A DNA stretch of 42,079 bases from DATIJJ01 sp964612855 (GCA_964612855.1 CAZTDR010000016.1:1-42079); one strand, 5' to 3'; shown: positions 9,192-17,884, counted from the stretch's first letter. Notes: generated by a model not told the origin, from the sequence alone. Program-made: numbers and translations.

Positions 9192-10811
9192 CTAAAAATT
9201 TATTTTCCGTTTAACATCCCTACCAGACTCTTCTAAAGATAAATTTTTTGTTTTGCTTTTTCGTTCTCTTTTATTTTGCTTTTCTTCCATGCCTTCTTTG
9301 CATAGCTTATCAATTTGCTCAGATAAGCCGCTAGTCTTTTTTAGAGCAAGATCGTTTTTTAGTTGATCGAGTAATTTTTTATTTTCTAAATCGTTTTTAC
9401 TTATGACTTGCTTATCTTGGTCAGAAAAAAGATGCGCGTAATGATGTCCACGCAAGTCTTCAATCATATCCTCAAATTCGTCTATCGAAACGTCTATATT
9501 AATTTTTACTAACCATTCAACTGCAGCGTGAACGAGCTTATAACGTAATTCTTCCCGACTTTCAAATTCAGTAAGCTTTGCTGAATGTTCCGCAATGATG
9601 AGGCTAGCATTATGTAACACATGCTCATATTGTAAGGAAATATCAAACTGCTGACGCACGTCAGTTGATATATTTTTCAAAATAAAATTTCTATTTTTAG
9701 CAAAATCTATTGTTTGTTTTTTATATGTCTTTGCGATTTTATCATAAGCATGAAAAAAAGTGTCTTGAATTTTATCTGCCCATTCTTTGGCACAATCAGG
9801 GGAGGAAATATCTTTTAGAGTCTTACTTGGAATTAAGATATCGCTTTTAAATTGATCTATGACCTCATCTTTAAAATCCCATACAAATGAATTTTCAATT
9901 TTCTCACTGTCCGGAATAATTTTACTCAAAATAATGCTAATTTCGCGAATAAAATTCTGTATACAACTTTCTTTATGCACCCCCCCTACTCTAGCATCAA
10001 AAAAAATTTTGTATAAAATAGAGAGCTTATCGCCTTCATCAGCAATTAAATGATAAATTTTTTCCACGGTGGCCAGTGACTGTTCTGCGAACCCTTCAGG
10101 AAAATAAGCCTGACTAAAAGAATCATTACATTTTTCAAGATCAGAAAAAGTGTCGCACGTTTTAAATGTAGCAGATTCTTTATCCAAGACAACAAATCGA
10201 AAGCTATTTCCATCCACCACGAATCCACAATTTTCTTGATAGGCTTGAAAATCGGGATCATTGACTAACATCGCGCCAAAACGAGCCCCATATAGATTGC
10301 CATGAATACGGTAGGCTATTTCCAGTTTTTTATCTATTATTCTTTGTTCTTTTTCTTCGAATGTAAATTGATTGGCGATCCTTATTAGCACGGGATCAGC
10401 TAATTTTATTTTTTTCGGCAGATAAGCTGACACTGGCAGATAGCCTGGCAATCCTTTACTTGCCGATGTTACCTCACCCTCTGAATTTCGAGTAAAACGT
10501 AATTTTGGCGTGGTGAATCCAATGGCATTTAATATTTCGTAAGCGATATATTCTTTGCTGCTCCAAACTCCATACCGATTATTTAAGTAATAACGTTGTA
10601 ACGATTTTCTTGAATTAGTGGGTTTTTTCCAAAATGTATGGGTGGTTGTGCCGCCCGAAAAAATCATTCCCGTAGAATCAATTAAGAAACAATCGCTTGA
10701 TTTAAATAATGTACGCTCATTTTTAGCTTCTTTTTGATAATCACCTTTTCGCTTTACAGATGCATTGGGTTTTTTACAGGCGCTAAGATACGGATTGCGA
10801 TCAAATGACAT
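9192..10811 (-). CDS. Unknown protein with possible HipA/PI3K-like kinase fold; effector candidate
   Basis: 539 residues; no database-grade identity claimed. The order of motifs resembles the HipA/PI3K-like kinase fold: a Gly-rich turn (FSGGTTTHT, 51-59) followed by a basic strand FWKKP (60-64); a helix with Glu87 (SKEYIAYEILNAIG) ending in TPKLRF; then ARFGAMLVNDPDFQ (176-189), QENCGFVVDG (192-201) and VVLDKE (207-212). Here D185/N194 would be the catalytic loop and D210 the metal-binding Asp. The C-terminal half is helical and charged, and the tail is strongly basic (KRERKSKTK, VKRKINF) with a preceding LSLEES. There is no signal peptide or membrane segment. In a Legionellales-like host the size, lysine-rich tail and isolated position suit a type IV effector, but this is inference. 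A -10-like TATACT lies at 10848-10853. Confidence 0.6.
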   Translation of the reverse strand: MSFDRNPYLSACKKPNASVKRKGDYQKEAKNERTLFKSSDCFLIDSTGMIFSGGTTTHTFWKKPTNSRKSLQRYYLNNRYGVWSSKEYIAYEILNAIGFTTPKLRFTRNSEGEVTSASKGLPGYLPVSAYLPKKIKLADPVLIRIANQFTFEEKEQRIIDKKLEIAYRIHGNLYGARFGAMLVNDPDFQAYQENCGFVVDGNSFRFVVLDKESATFKTCDTFSDLEKCNDSFSQAYFPEGFAEQSLATVEKIYHLIADEGDKLSILYKIFFDARVGGVHKESCIQNFIREISIILSKIIPDSEKIENSFVWDFKDEVIDQFKSDILIPSKTLKDISSPDCAKEWADKIQDTFFHAYDKIAKTYKKQTIDFAKNRNFILKNISTDVRQQFDISLQYEHVLHNASLIIAEHSAKLTEFESREELRYKLVHAAVEWLVKINIDVSIDEFEDMIEDLRGHHYAHLFSDQDKQVISKNDLENKKLLDQLKNDLALKKTSGLSEQIDKLCKEGMEEKQNKRERKSKTKNLSLEESGRDVKRKINF

Positions 10812-10932
10812 AACACTTCTCGTTTATTATTTGTTTATTGTCGAGTAAGTATAGTCTTGATTAGAAAAAACACAGAAAAAATATATTTTTAAAAATCAAT
10901 ATGTTAACTTTTTATTTTTGTGGCGATTGTCA

Positions 10933-10980
10933 GGGGCAGCACGCCGTGCCCCTACGTTCGAAGATAAAGGTGTAGGGGCA
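10933..10980. repeat. Palindromic repeat, GGCACGGCGTGCC family (degenerate copy)
   Basis: GGGGCAGCACGCCGTGCCCCTAC followed by a spacer and GTAGGGGCA. It resembles the 19255-19326 element with one end worn away. Immediately to the right (10988-11004) lies the TTTTGTCCCC arm described at 8537-8697. Confidence 0.65.
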
Positions 10981-11026
10981 TTGCAATTTTTGTCCCCTGC
11001 AAAGTTCGTGGAAATTTTTTCTGATT

Positions 11027-11060
11027 TTTAAGCTTTAATTAAGGAATATGGGGTTATAAT
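11027..11060 (+). promoter_or_regulatory. Candidate PmrA-box promoter of the 11097 gene
   Basis: TTTAAG (11027-11032), five bases, then ATTAAG (11038-11043): a direct repeat with an 11-bp period. It fits the PmrA box YTTAAK-N5-YTTAAK except for one base. A consensus TATAAT -10 follows at 11055-11060, placing the box over the -35 region, where no good -35 hexamer exists, as expected for an activated promoter. A PmrA/PmrB-like pair is encoded at 32150-34179. Prediction only. Confidence 0.5.
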
Positions 11061-11096
11061 AAGCCTTAAATTACTTTAACTTTTAAGAGCTTATCT

Positions 11097-12197
11097 ATGA
11101 CAACAGCCAGGCAAAATGCAAAATTGCTTTATCCAGAGATAGTTCGGGTGTATGAGCCTCATATAGGCAATGAAGCGGCGAGGCAATTAGCTGATAAAAT
11201 AGAGAAAAATTTTAATGATATGTGTGGTGATAACCATGATCATATCCAATTAATTCAAAAAAGTTATGAAGAACTTAATCAGATCAACCAAAAGCTTATT
11301 TTCGATACAAACAATTTCCCGATATTATGCAATTCTTTGACCGAGCTGCTGAAAAAATACGCCGTGCCTAAAGAAGCCCTGAAAATTGCAGAGACAGTGA
11401 TTACAAGGGTACAGCAAGACTATCAATCAGGCCAATATCTTGATATTGACAAAACTATTCTAGACGAGGCAATAAAACAATTAAATGTTTTACCCGATTG
11501 TACGCGACTAAGAGATCCTTCTTCTTTTCAGGAAAGTTTTGCTACGCTTTTCCAAAAATTTGAACAAACAATTAAAGAAAAATATGCCAATGCTAAATTA
11601 TGTGAATTAATACTTCGAGCCAGCTTATTAAAAGAAGATCTATATGAGATAATAGCAAAACCAATGCTCACCTCCGAGAGGAATATTTCAAGCGTCACAA
11701 CGAGTAAAACGCCCAGGGTAGTAAGTGAAAAAAAATCTGAGTCCGCACGAGATGAATATGTAGCTCGATTAGTTACTATTGCACGCGGCGCTCAAAAGGC
11801 GACAATGTCAGCTGACAAACAAAAAGCGTTGGAAAATATAATAAACGCCTTGCAAGGGCCCAATCTAACCCAATCTATAGTAAAAGATGCCTTCAAAAAA
11901 ATGTTATTCATTACCTTACCTCATCGTAAGTTAAATCGCTTTCATGTGCCGTTATGGCCTACTACGCGCTCTGGTAACCATATAGCAGCAGCGTTAAAAA
12001 AGCATCCTGATTTAATTTCCTTCTTAGAGATCCAAATAAACAACCCAAAAAAAGTATTGATGTATCAAGATTTACGCGTGCATGCCACGCGTAATGAAAA
12101 AGTAACGAGTTTATTTTTTCGGCAATATCAACCAAGCTCTGAAGCTACTGCATCCGTGATAGACAAAACCCCGGGAACAGCTTGTAGGGTGGATTAG
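11097..12197 (+). CDS. Unknown helical protein, effector candidate
   Basis: 366 residues, not recognised. No signal peptide or membrane segment. Residues 1-195 look almost wholly alpha-helical with heptad-like spacing. A Ser/Thr/Lys linker (about 196-222) joins a second helical part that ends in a stretch with LPHRKLNRFHVPLWP and LKKHPDLISFLE. The last residues (CRVD) and the TAG stop are encoded by an intergenic palindromic repeat (12184-12225), so the C-terminus may have been altered by insertion of that element. Upstream is a PmrA-box-like direct repeat and a consensus -10. Regulation by PmrA together with an unknown, cytosolic-looking product is typical of Dot/Icm substrates in Legionella and Coxiella; that role is inferred. 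Confidence 0.7.
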   Translation: MTTARQNAKLLYPEIVRVYEPHIGNEAARQLADKIEKNFNDMCGDNHDHIQLIQKSYEELNQINQKLIFDTNNFPILCNSLTELLKKYAVPKEALKIAETVITRVQQDYQSGQYLDIDKTILDEAIKQLNVLPDCTRLRDPSSFQESFATLFQKFEQTIKEKYANAKLCELILRASLLKEDLYEIIAKPMLTSERNISSVTTSKTPRVVSEKKSESARDEYVARLVTIARGAQKATMSADKQKALENIINALQGPNLTQSIVKDAFKKMLFITLPHRKLNRFHVPLWPTTRSGNHIAAALKKHPDLISFLEIQINNPKKVLMYQDLRVHATRNEKVTSLFFRQYQPSSEATASVIDKTPGTACRVD

Positions 12198-12225
12198 ATG
12201 CGTTTTTTGCATCGTAATCCACCAA
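12184..12225. repeat. Palindromic repeat, GTAGGGTGGATTAG family (half copy overlapping a gene end)
   Basis: GTAGGGTGGATTAG, a T-rich loop, then CGTAATCCACCAAA. Its first 14 bases are read as the last codons and stop of the 11097 gene. Confidence 0.85.
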
Positions 12226-12234
12226 ATCTAAAAA

Positions 12235-12306
12235 GTCATCCTCGAATGCTTTTGTCGGAGATCTCCTATTAGTAAACAGATCCCCGATAAAAGCATTCGG
12301 GATGAC
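12235..12306. repeat. Palindromic repeat, GTCATCCCCGAATGC family
   Basis: 72 bp. Starts GTCATCCTCGAATGCTTTT and ends AAAAGCATTCGGGATGAC, with the same central ATCTCCTA..GTAAACAGAT as the copies at 6065 and 16723. It lies between the 11097 gene and the 3' end of lolD. Confidence 0.88.
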
Positions 12307-12319
12307 AGTGCAAATTGAT

Positions 12320-13012
12320 TTACACTCTGCCCAAGCTATTAACCAACTGCCCATCTTCCAACGACAAAATACGCTGCGCATGCCGTGCGATATTTTTATC
12401 ATGCGTTACCATCACAACACTTGTTTGATGCGATTTTTGTAGGCTTAAAAACAACTCCAATACTTTTTCTGCATTACGCGGATCTAAATTTCCTGTCGGT
12501 TCATCTGCTAACACACACAATGGCTCAGAAACCAACGCGCGTGCAATGGCTACACGCTGCCGTTCGCCGCCAGAGAGTTCACCTATTTTATGCAGCATTC
12601 GATTTTGCAACCCGACCGATTCCAGCAAGTGTTCTGCTTTTTGCTGAATTACCTTAGGTTGTACACCCCGAATCAACAACGGCATACTCACGTTTTCTAA
12701 CGCGGTAAATTCAGGTAATAAATGATGAAATTGATAAACAAATCCCAAATAGTGATTTCGTAAATGGCATTTTTCTTTTTCAGATAATTGCGCCAAGGGT
12801 TTTCCTGCGATCATCACTTGCCCTGAACTCGGTTTATCTAAACCACCCAACAAATGCAATAAAGTGCTTTTACCCGACCCTGAGCTCCCCACAATAGCGA
12901 TTAACTCCGCAGGTTGGACAAGTAAATTAATTTTTTGCAATACCTTCACTTCTGTCGCACCATCGCGATAAATTTTCGCAAGTTCGGTACATGCAACCAC
13001 CGCATTATTCAT
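12320..13012 (-). CDS. lolD: Lipoprotein-releasing ABC transporter ATPase LolD
   Basis: 230 residues. LolD powers extraction of outer-membrane lipoproteins from the inner membrane and their transfer to LolA. It has a complete ABC ATPase: Walker A GSSGSGKST (42-50), Q-loop in VYQFHHLLPEF, signature LSGGERQRVAIARAL, Walker B CVLADEP with PTGNLD, and the H-loop in VMVTHD. The LolD/MacB subfamily is indicated by YRDGATEVKVL before the first strand and by gene order. The start overlaps the 3' end of the permease gene by 8 bp, so translation is probably coupled. Confidence 0.93.
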   Translation of the reverse strand: MNNAVVACTELAKIYRDGATEVKVLQKINLLVQPAELIAIVGSSGSGKSTLLHLLGGLDKPSSGQVMIAGKPLAQLSEKEKCHLRNHYLGFVYQFHHLLPEFTALENVSMPLLIRGVQPKVIQQKAEHLLESVGLQNRMLHKIGELSGGERQRVAIARALVSEPLCVLADEPTGNLDPRNAEKVLELFLSLQKSHQTSVVMVTHDKNIARHAQRILSLEDGQLVNSLGRV

Positions 13013-14255
13013 AACGAAGTGCCTCCACGGGTTCGGTTCGTGACGCGCGCCATGCTGGATAAAGTGTTGCTAACAAGCTAAAAATCAACGCGGCCAAACT
13101 GATTTGAATAATATCAGTCGATTGTAATTCGGAGGGCAAATAATTCACGAAATAAACATTCGATGAAAGAAATTGAACGTGGAAAATTTTTTGTATCCAA
13201 TCCACAAGGACTGTTACATTGAGTGCTAACGTCACCCCCCCCACTACACCCAGCAAGGTTCCCACTACGCCCACAATAGCTCCCTGAACCATAAAAATAG
13301 CCATGATCATCTTTGGCGTCGCACCAAAAGTCCGTAAAATAGCAATATCTGATTCTTTGTCATTCACCACCATCATCAACGTACACACCAAGTTAAAAAC
13401 AGCGACGGCAATAATCAATAATAAAATAAAAAACATCATGGTTTTTTCTAAACTGACAGCATGAAAAAAAGCACCAAATTGTTCTGTCCAGTTAGTGACA
13501 CGTGCCTCAGGCCCTAATTCCGTCATCAGTTGCTCTGAAACCTGCGGTGCAGCATACACATTTTTAATACTCGCATGCACGCCCGAAACCGATGTACCTA
13601 ATTGCATGAGTTTTTGACCATCACTTAAATGGACAAATGCCAGCGTGCCATCAAAACCAAAACCACTACCCGCGCGAAAAATACCAATCAGCGTAAAACG
13701 TTTAAACCGCGGAATCACACCGGCCGGTGTTAAGGAAACCTCAGGCGTCACCACCGTGATTTTATCCCCGACCATGGCATTTAAGCGATTGGCTAATTCT
13801 TCTCCCAAAATAATACCAAATTGCCCAGGCACCAGTTGTTCAAGTTTACCCTGTACCATTTTATTGGGTAATTCTGTAATATTTTTTTCGACGTGAGGAT
13901 CAACTCCATCTAAAATAGCCGGCTGCACTACCCCATCATTGGTTATCAATATTTGTCCTGTCACAAAAGGAGCGACAGAAATCACATTCGGATTTTGCTT
14001 CACTTTTTGCTGCACTTCTTGCCAATTAGAAATAAAATCTGCCGGGGTGGTGACCGTAACAGGCGGCACCATGCTAAATACCCGCTTTTTTATTTCTCGA
14101 TCAAAGCCGTTCATCACAGACAAAACGGTAATTAAAACGAGCACACCGAGTGCAATACCTAACATCGACATGAGTGAAATAAAAGAAATAAAGTGATTAC
14201 GCCGTTTGGCGCGAGTATAGCGTAATCCGATAAAAAGGGCCGCGGGTCGAAACAT
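13005..14255 (-). CDS. lolC: Lipoprotein-releasing permease LolC/LolF type
   Basis: 416 residues, four predicted membrane segments: one near the N-terminus (about 23-47), then a large periplasmic domain, then three at about 268-300, 312-345 and 375-405, the fold of LolC/LolE and MacB. The segment SLTPAGVIPRFKRF corresponds to the LolC hook that recruits LolA (TPMGRIP in E. coli), which LolE lacks. The C-terminus ends in PVEALRYE, typical of the family. Only one permease gene lies here, beside lolD. It may be a LolF working as a homodimer, or a LolE gene may lie elsewhere. It is 16 bp downstream of tatD. Confidence 0.88.
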   Translation of the reverse strand: MFRPAALFIGLRYTRAKRRNHFISFISLMSMLGIALGVLVLITVLSVMNGFDREIKKRVFSMVPPVTVTTPADFISNWQEVQQKVKQNPNVISVAPFVTGQILITNDGVVQPAILDGVDPHVEKNITELPNKMVQGKLEQLVPGQFGIILGEELANRLNAMVGDKITVVTPEVSLTPAGVIPRFKRFTLIGIFRAGSGFGFDGTLAFVHLSDGQKLMQLGTSVSGVHASIKNVYAAPQVSEQLMTELGPEARVTNWTEQFGAFFHAVSLEKTMMFFILLLIIAVAVFNLVCTLMMVVNDKESDIAILRTFGATPKMIMAIFMVQGAIVGVVGTLLGVVGGVTLALNVTVLVDWIQKIFHVQFLSSNVYFVNYLPSELQSTDIIQISLAALIFSLLATLYPAWRASRTEPVEALRYE

Positions 14256-14271
14256 GTTTAATATTCCCTAT

Positions 14272-15054
14272 TTATATTGGCATCAAGCCTCTAAACAATT
14301 CAAAAAAATTAATCGTCGTTTGCTCAGCAATTTCCTCAAACGTAATCCCCCGCAACGCGGCAATAAACTCCGCCACATGACGTACATAGGCGGGTTGATT
14401 GGACTTGCCTCGATAAGGTACTGGCGCTAAATACGGTGAATCCGTTTCAATTAACATGCGATTTAATGGCATATCACGCGCAACGCGTTGAATTTCTTTC
14501 GCACTGTTAAACGTAACAATACCCGAAAATGAAATATAAAAATTGAGTTCCATGGCGGCTTCTGCCATCGCCATATCTTCGGTAAAACAATGTAAAACAC
14601 CGCCAATCGTCTCAGCCTGTTCTTCCTTGAGAATCTGAATGGTATCTTCTTTCGCTTGGCGAGAATGCACAATGAGCGGTTTTTGTATTTGTTTAGCCGC
14701 GCGAATGTGTTGACGAAATCGTTCACGCTGCCATTCTGTATTTCCTGAGCTACGATAATAATCTAACCCCGTTTCACCAATGGCAATAATGTTGGGTTGG
14801 TCTGCAAGCTTGACTAACTCTTCAGCCGTCGGTTCTTTTTCAACTTCTTCATTGGGATGCAAACCCACAGACGCGCTCACATTTTTATACGGCTGAATGA
14901 CTTCCATCATGCGAGGGAAATCCTGCAAGGTAATGCACACACAAAGAAAATGTGTAACCCCTGCTGCTTCAGCCAACTTCATCGCATTGGCTAAACTGCC
15001 GCCCGAGGACGCTAAATCCAATTGATCGAGATGACAATGTGAATCCACTAACAT
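14272..15054 (-). CDS. tatD: TatD-family metal-dependent deoxyribonuclease
   Basis: 260 residues, normal for the family. A TIM-barrel amidohydrolase-type hydrolase with 3'-5' exonuclease/DNase activity in characterised members. Metal ligands visible: HCH (His6, His8), Glu94 in GETGLDYY, the His of VHSRQ, the His of LHCFTE and the Asp of ETDSPYLAP. Its place after holB matches the common tmk-holB-tatD order (the ycfH position), so it may be the YcfH rather than the TatD paralogue. The start overlaps the 3' end of holB by 7 bp. Confidence 0.9.
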   Translation of the reverse strand: MLVDSHCHLDQLDLASSGGSLANAMKLAEAAGVTHFLCVCITLQDFPRMMEVIQPYKNVSASVGLHPNEEVEKEPTAEELVKLADQPNIIAIGETGLDYYRSSGNTEWQRERFRQHIRAAKQIQKPLIVHSRQAKEDTIQILKEEQAETIGGVLHCFTEDMAMAEAAMELNFYISFSGIVTFNSAKEIQRVARDMPLNRMLIETDSPYLAPVPYRGKSNQPAYVRHVAEFIAALRGITFEEIAEQTTINFFELFRGLMPI

Positions 15055-16055
15055 AATTTAACCCATCGAATAAATAATTCTTTTAATAAAAGCTGACGAT
15101 TGACGTTAAGCAAATTTAAAACAGATGCATACGCTTTTTGAACCCAATCGCAATAATGCGTTATATTTTCAGCTGTTAATTTATCAATTATTTTTTGCAT
15201 CATCTTTTGATAATCTGAATTGATTAACTCGACGTCAGGCCCTACTAATTTAAAACGCAATAAATCCTGTGACCAAGTCGCTAAAAAATATAAGAGAGTC
15301 GGCACTGCTTTGTCGTCCCATAGCGCTGCAAACTTTAACGGATCCGTTTGCTGCAAACGAAGTTGCACTAAACCATCATATAATGCTTGCCGCTTGCTGA
15401 GTCTATCATCTTTGAAATAATCACGCGCTAACAATGGCGCGCCGAATGCCAAATTTAATACCAATGGCAACGCCTGAAGTTGATTTTCATCTACTTGGGA
15501 ACGCAACCATAACAGTGCATCGTCTGTGGCGGGTTTACTGAAAACAATTTTTTGACAACGGCTACTGATGGTGGCGGGTACACGAAGACTTTGCTCACAA
15601 ATTAAAATAAACAATGTATTTTCTGTGGGCTCTTCTAGGGTTTTCAACAACGCATTGGCAGCATACATATTCATGGCGGAAGCGGGAGAAATGATAATGA
15701 TGCGATATCCGCTCAACATCGCTGTACTATTGACAAAATCCACTACTTCGCGAATCTGGTCTATTTTAATAATTTGGCTGTTTTCTTCCGGGGTCACCCG
15801 CATAAAATCAGGATGCGATTCTGCTTTTTGCAGATGACAAGAACGGCACTGACCGCAAGCGCCCGTGGGTGTTGGATTCATACACAAAAGATAACTTGCA
15901 AAAAAGTGAGCAAATGCTTTTTTACCGATGCCATCCCCACCAGAAAATAATAAGGCATGCGGCAAACTGTTTGTAGTTTGACGGTGCAATAAGGATTCCC
16001 AAATAAGGTTATGCCAAGGCAGCAAAACAGTTTCAGTGATTTGTTGCATAGTCAT
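15048..16055 (-). CDS. holB: DNA polymerase III delta-prime subunit
   Basis: 335 residues. Delta-prime is the rigid stator of the clamp loader that places the beta clamp on DNA. An AAA+ domain starts near residue 28 with a P-loop-like GGDGIGKKAF (39-48). Four cysteines (58, 67, 70, 73) form the zinc module, followed by SHPDF, the SRC motif in ATISSRCQK, and a helical C-terminal collar domain. An alternative ATG two codons in (16049) is equally possible. The gene overlaps the end of tmk by 23 bp and tatD by 7 bp. The PilZ-domain gene often found between holB and tatD is absent. Confidence 0.92.
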   Translation of the reverse strand: MTMQQITETVLLPWHNLIWESLLHRQTTNSLPHALLFSGGDGIGKKAFAHFFASYLLCMNPTPTGACGQCRSCHLQKAESHPDFMRVTPEENSQIIKIDQIREVVDFVNSTAMLSGYRIIIISPASAMNMYAANALLKTLEEPTENTLFILICEQSLRVPATISSRCQKIVFSKPATDDALLWLRSQVDENQLQALPLVLNLAFGAPLLARDYFKDDRLSKRQALYDGLVQLRLQQTDPLKFAALWDDKAVPTLLYFLATWSQDLLRFKLVGPDVELINSDYQKMMQKIIDKLTAENITHYCDWVQKAYASVLNLLNVNRQLLLKELFIRWVKLC

Positions 16056-16674
16056 CCAATTTTTTTATCAATTCTGCTTGCACTGCTTCCATGGATTGTG
16101 TGGCATCTATCACACAAAATCGATCCGGAAATCCTGCTGCACGCTGCAAATAAACTTCACGCACACGTTCAAAAAAATCTATTTTTTCTTGTTCGATTCG
16201 ATCATGCATACCACGATTTTTTGCTCTCGCCAAACCAATTTCCGGCGGAGCATCCAGTAAAAAAGTTAAATGAGGCTGAATATCACCGTCAATCCATTGA
16301 TCAAGCAGCGTGATTTTATTCATATTGATTTGCCTGCCGCCGCCTTGATAGGCATAACTTGCATCGACAAAGCGATCACTGATGACCCATTTTTCTGCTT
16401 GTAAAGCGGGCAAAATAACATGAGCAATATGCTGGGCACGACACGCAAACATTAGAAGTAACTCGGCATCAGGCGCAATGACTTCTGTCGTACCAGGTGT
16501 TAATAAAATTTTTCTAATTTGTTCCGCCACCGCGGTTCCCCCCGGTTCGCGCGTCACAATAAACTCTTGCCGCGCATGAACCAAATAGTCTTGAATAATT
16601 TGTAGCGCGGTTGTTTTGCCCACCCCTTCTATACCTTCGATGGTAATAAATTTTTGGGTTAATTTTTTTGGCAT
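16033..16674 (-). CDS. tmk: Thymidylate kinase
   Basis: 213 residues. Phosphorylates dTMP to dTDP. P-loop GIEGVGKTT (14-22), the TREPGGT dTMP-binding motif, DRF followed by SYAYQGGGR, LLDAPPEIGLARAKNRG, and a lid region around DRIEQEKIDFFERVR. The lid arginines and the Glu/Gly P-loop fit the bacterial type. Second in the mltG-tmk-holB-tatD series. Confidence 0.95.
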   Translation of the reverse strand: MPKKLTQKFITIEGIEGVGKTTALQIIQDYLVHARQEFIVTREPGGTAVAEQIRKILLTPGTTEVIAPDAELLLMFACRAQHIAHVILPALQAEKWVISDRFVDASYAYQGGGRQINMNKITLLDQWIDGDIQPHLTFLLDAPPEIGLARAKNRGMHDRIEQEKIDFFERVREVYLQRAAGFPDRFCVIDATQSMEAVQAELIKKLDDYATNH

Positions 16675-16722
16675 GGGTGTCCTTTTTTTCTGGCAACTCG
16701 ATTAAACCGTCATCTGTCATCC

Positions 16723-16796
16723 GTCATCCCCGAATGCTTTTATCGGGGATCTCCTGACAGGTAAACAGATCCTCGATAAAAGCATTCGGGGATGAC
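16723..16796. repeat. Palindromic repeat, GTCATCCCCGAATGC family
   Basis: 74 bp, starting GTCATCCCCGAATGCTTTT and ending AAAAGCATTCGGGGATGAC, almost identical to 6065-6138. It sits inside the operon between mltG and tmk and would therefore be transcribed as an intercistronic hairpin. Confidence 0.9.
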
Positions 16797-16804
16797 GAAA
16801 CGGT

Positions 16805-17884
16805 TTAATTAAAATTTTTCAAAAAATAATATCGTAATAAACCATTATTTATATAATGCGCGCTAACTTCATCTTGTCTAACCACTGCCACTGCTGCGTT
16901 ATGTTCCGTCAGTGTAGCAGAAAATTGATGCCCTTCGCCTGCACCACGCTCTTTAGCAACAAAATAATAATAATCATGATGCAGCGGATGCAAAGCGGCT
17001 TGCAATGATTCTTTACCGGGTATAGCGATCGGGGTAGGCGGTAATCCTTTATATTTATAGGTGTTGTAAGGACTATCGATAGACAAATCGGCTTTATGAA
17101 GAACCCCATCATAATGCTCACTGACTGCGTAAATAACGGTAGGATCAATTTGTAACAGCATATTTTTTCTTAAGCGGTTAACAATCACCCCCGCAATAAT
17201 CGGTCGCTCTTTATCCAACGCCGTTTCCTTTTCAATCAGTGAGGCAACAGTTAAGACGGCATTAGGAGTGTCATAAGGTAAATCTATGTCGCGGGTTTGC
17301 CAAGCGGCGCTTAATTCCTTTTGCATTTTTTGAAAAGCGCGCTTCAATAACAACAAATCAGAAGAGCCTTTAGCAAAAAAATACGTATCGGGATAAAAAC
17401 GGCCTTCTGGGCTTAATTCTGGGTGACCTAAATACGTCATAATGGCAGTATTACTTAATGTAGCTGACGTATGTTGTAAATCAGGTTCTCGTTCTAACAT
17501 GTCGCGCAAATGCTTAAAACTCCAACCCGCAATAATGGTAAACTCATAATGAAACATGCCGGTTCCAGTCGTAATTTGCCTGAGAATATCGGATGAGGTC
17601 GCGCCTTTTCGAAATATATATTCACCGGCTTTGAGTTCCTGTTTACTGTTTTTTAAATACGCTAAAGCAGTAAAAACCGTGGGGTACTTCATGCTGTTTA
17701 AAGTTGATAAGTCGTTCACAACGGATTTGATGGATGCGCCTTGAGCCACGGTATAGCGCAAGCCTTCGGTTTCTGAAATAACGGGGCGATAGAAGAAATT
17801 AATCGAAATAATGAACATTCCCAAGCAAGCAAAACACAACGCTATGGCGATGGTGATAAGGATGCGGCGCTTGAGCTGGGTCAT
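16805..17884 (-). CDS. mltG: Endolytic murein transglycosylase MltG
   Basis: 359 residues. Cuts nascent glycan strands and so sets their length. One N-terminal membrane segment (about 9-31) anchors a periplasmic part with a LysM-like subdomain (about 40-105) and the YceG catalytic domain (about 110-345). The catalytic Glu is Glu218 in ASLIEKET, and LLQIDPTVIYAV, SPYNTYKYKGLPPTPI and YYFVAKERGAGEGHQFSATL are family signatures. It lies between fabF and tmk as in E. coli, but pabC, usually next to it, is missing. Confidence 0.94.
   Translation of the reverse strand: MTQLKRRILITIAIALCFACLGMFIISINFFYRPVISETEGLRYTVAQGASIKSVVNDLSTLNSMKYPTVFTALAYLKNSKQELKAGEYIFRKGATSSDILRQITTGTGMFHYEFTIIAGWSFKHLRDMLEREPDLQHTSATLSNTAIMTYLGHPELSPEGRFYPDTYFFAKGSSDLLLLKRAFQKMQKELSAAWQTRDIDLPYDTPNAVLTVASLIEKETALDKERPIIAGVIVNRLRKNMLLQIDPTVIYAVSEHYDGVLHKADLSIDSPYNTYKYKGLPPTPIAIPGKESLQAALHPLHHDYYYFVAKERGAGEGHQFSATLTEHNAAVAVVRQDEVSAHYINNGLLRYYFLKNFN

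Noticed and set aside
12145..12402. Minus-strand frame of 85 codons overlapping the end of lolD
   Set aside because: It runs through two repeats and the lolD 3' end in another frame and resembles no family.
15220..15420. Plus-strand frame of 66 codons inside holB
   Set aside because: Antisense to a conserved gene and without features of its own.
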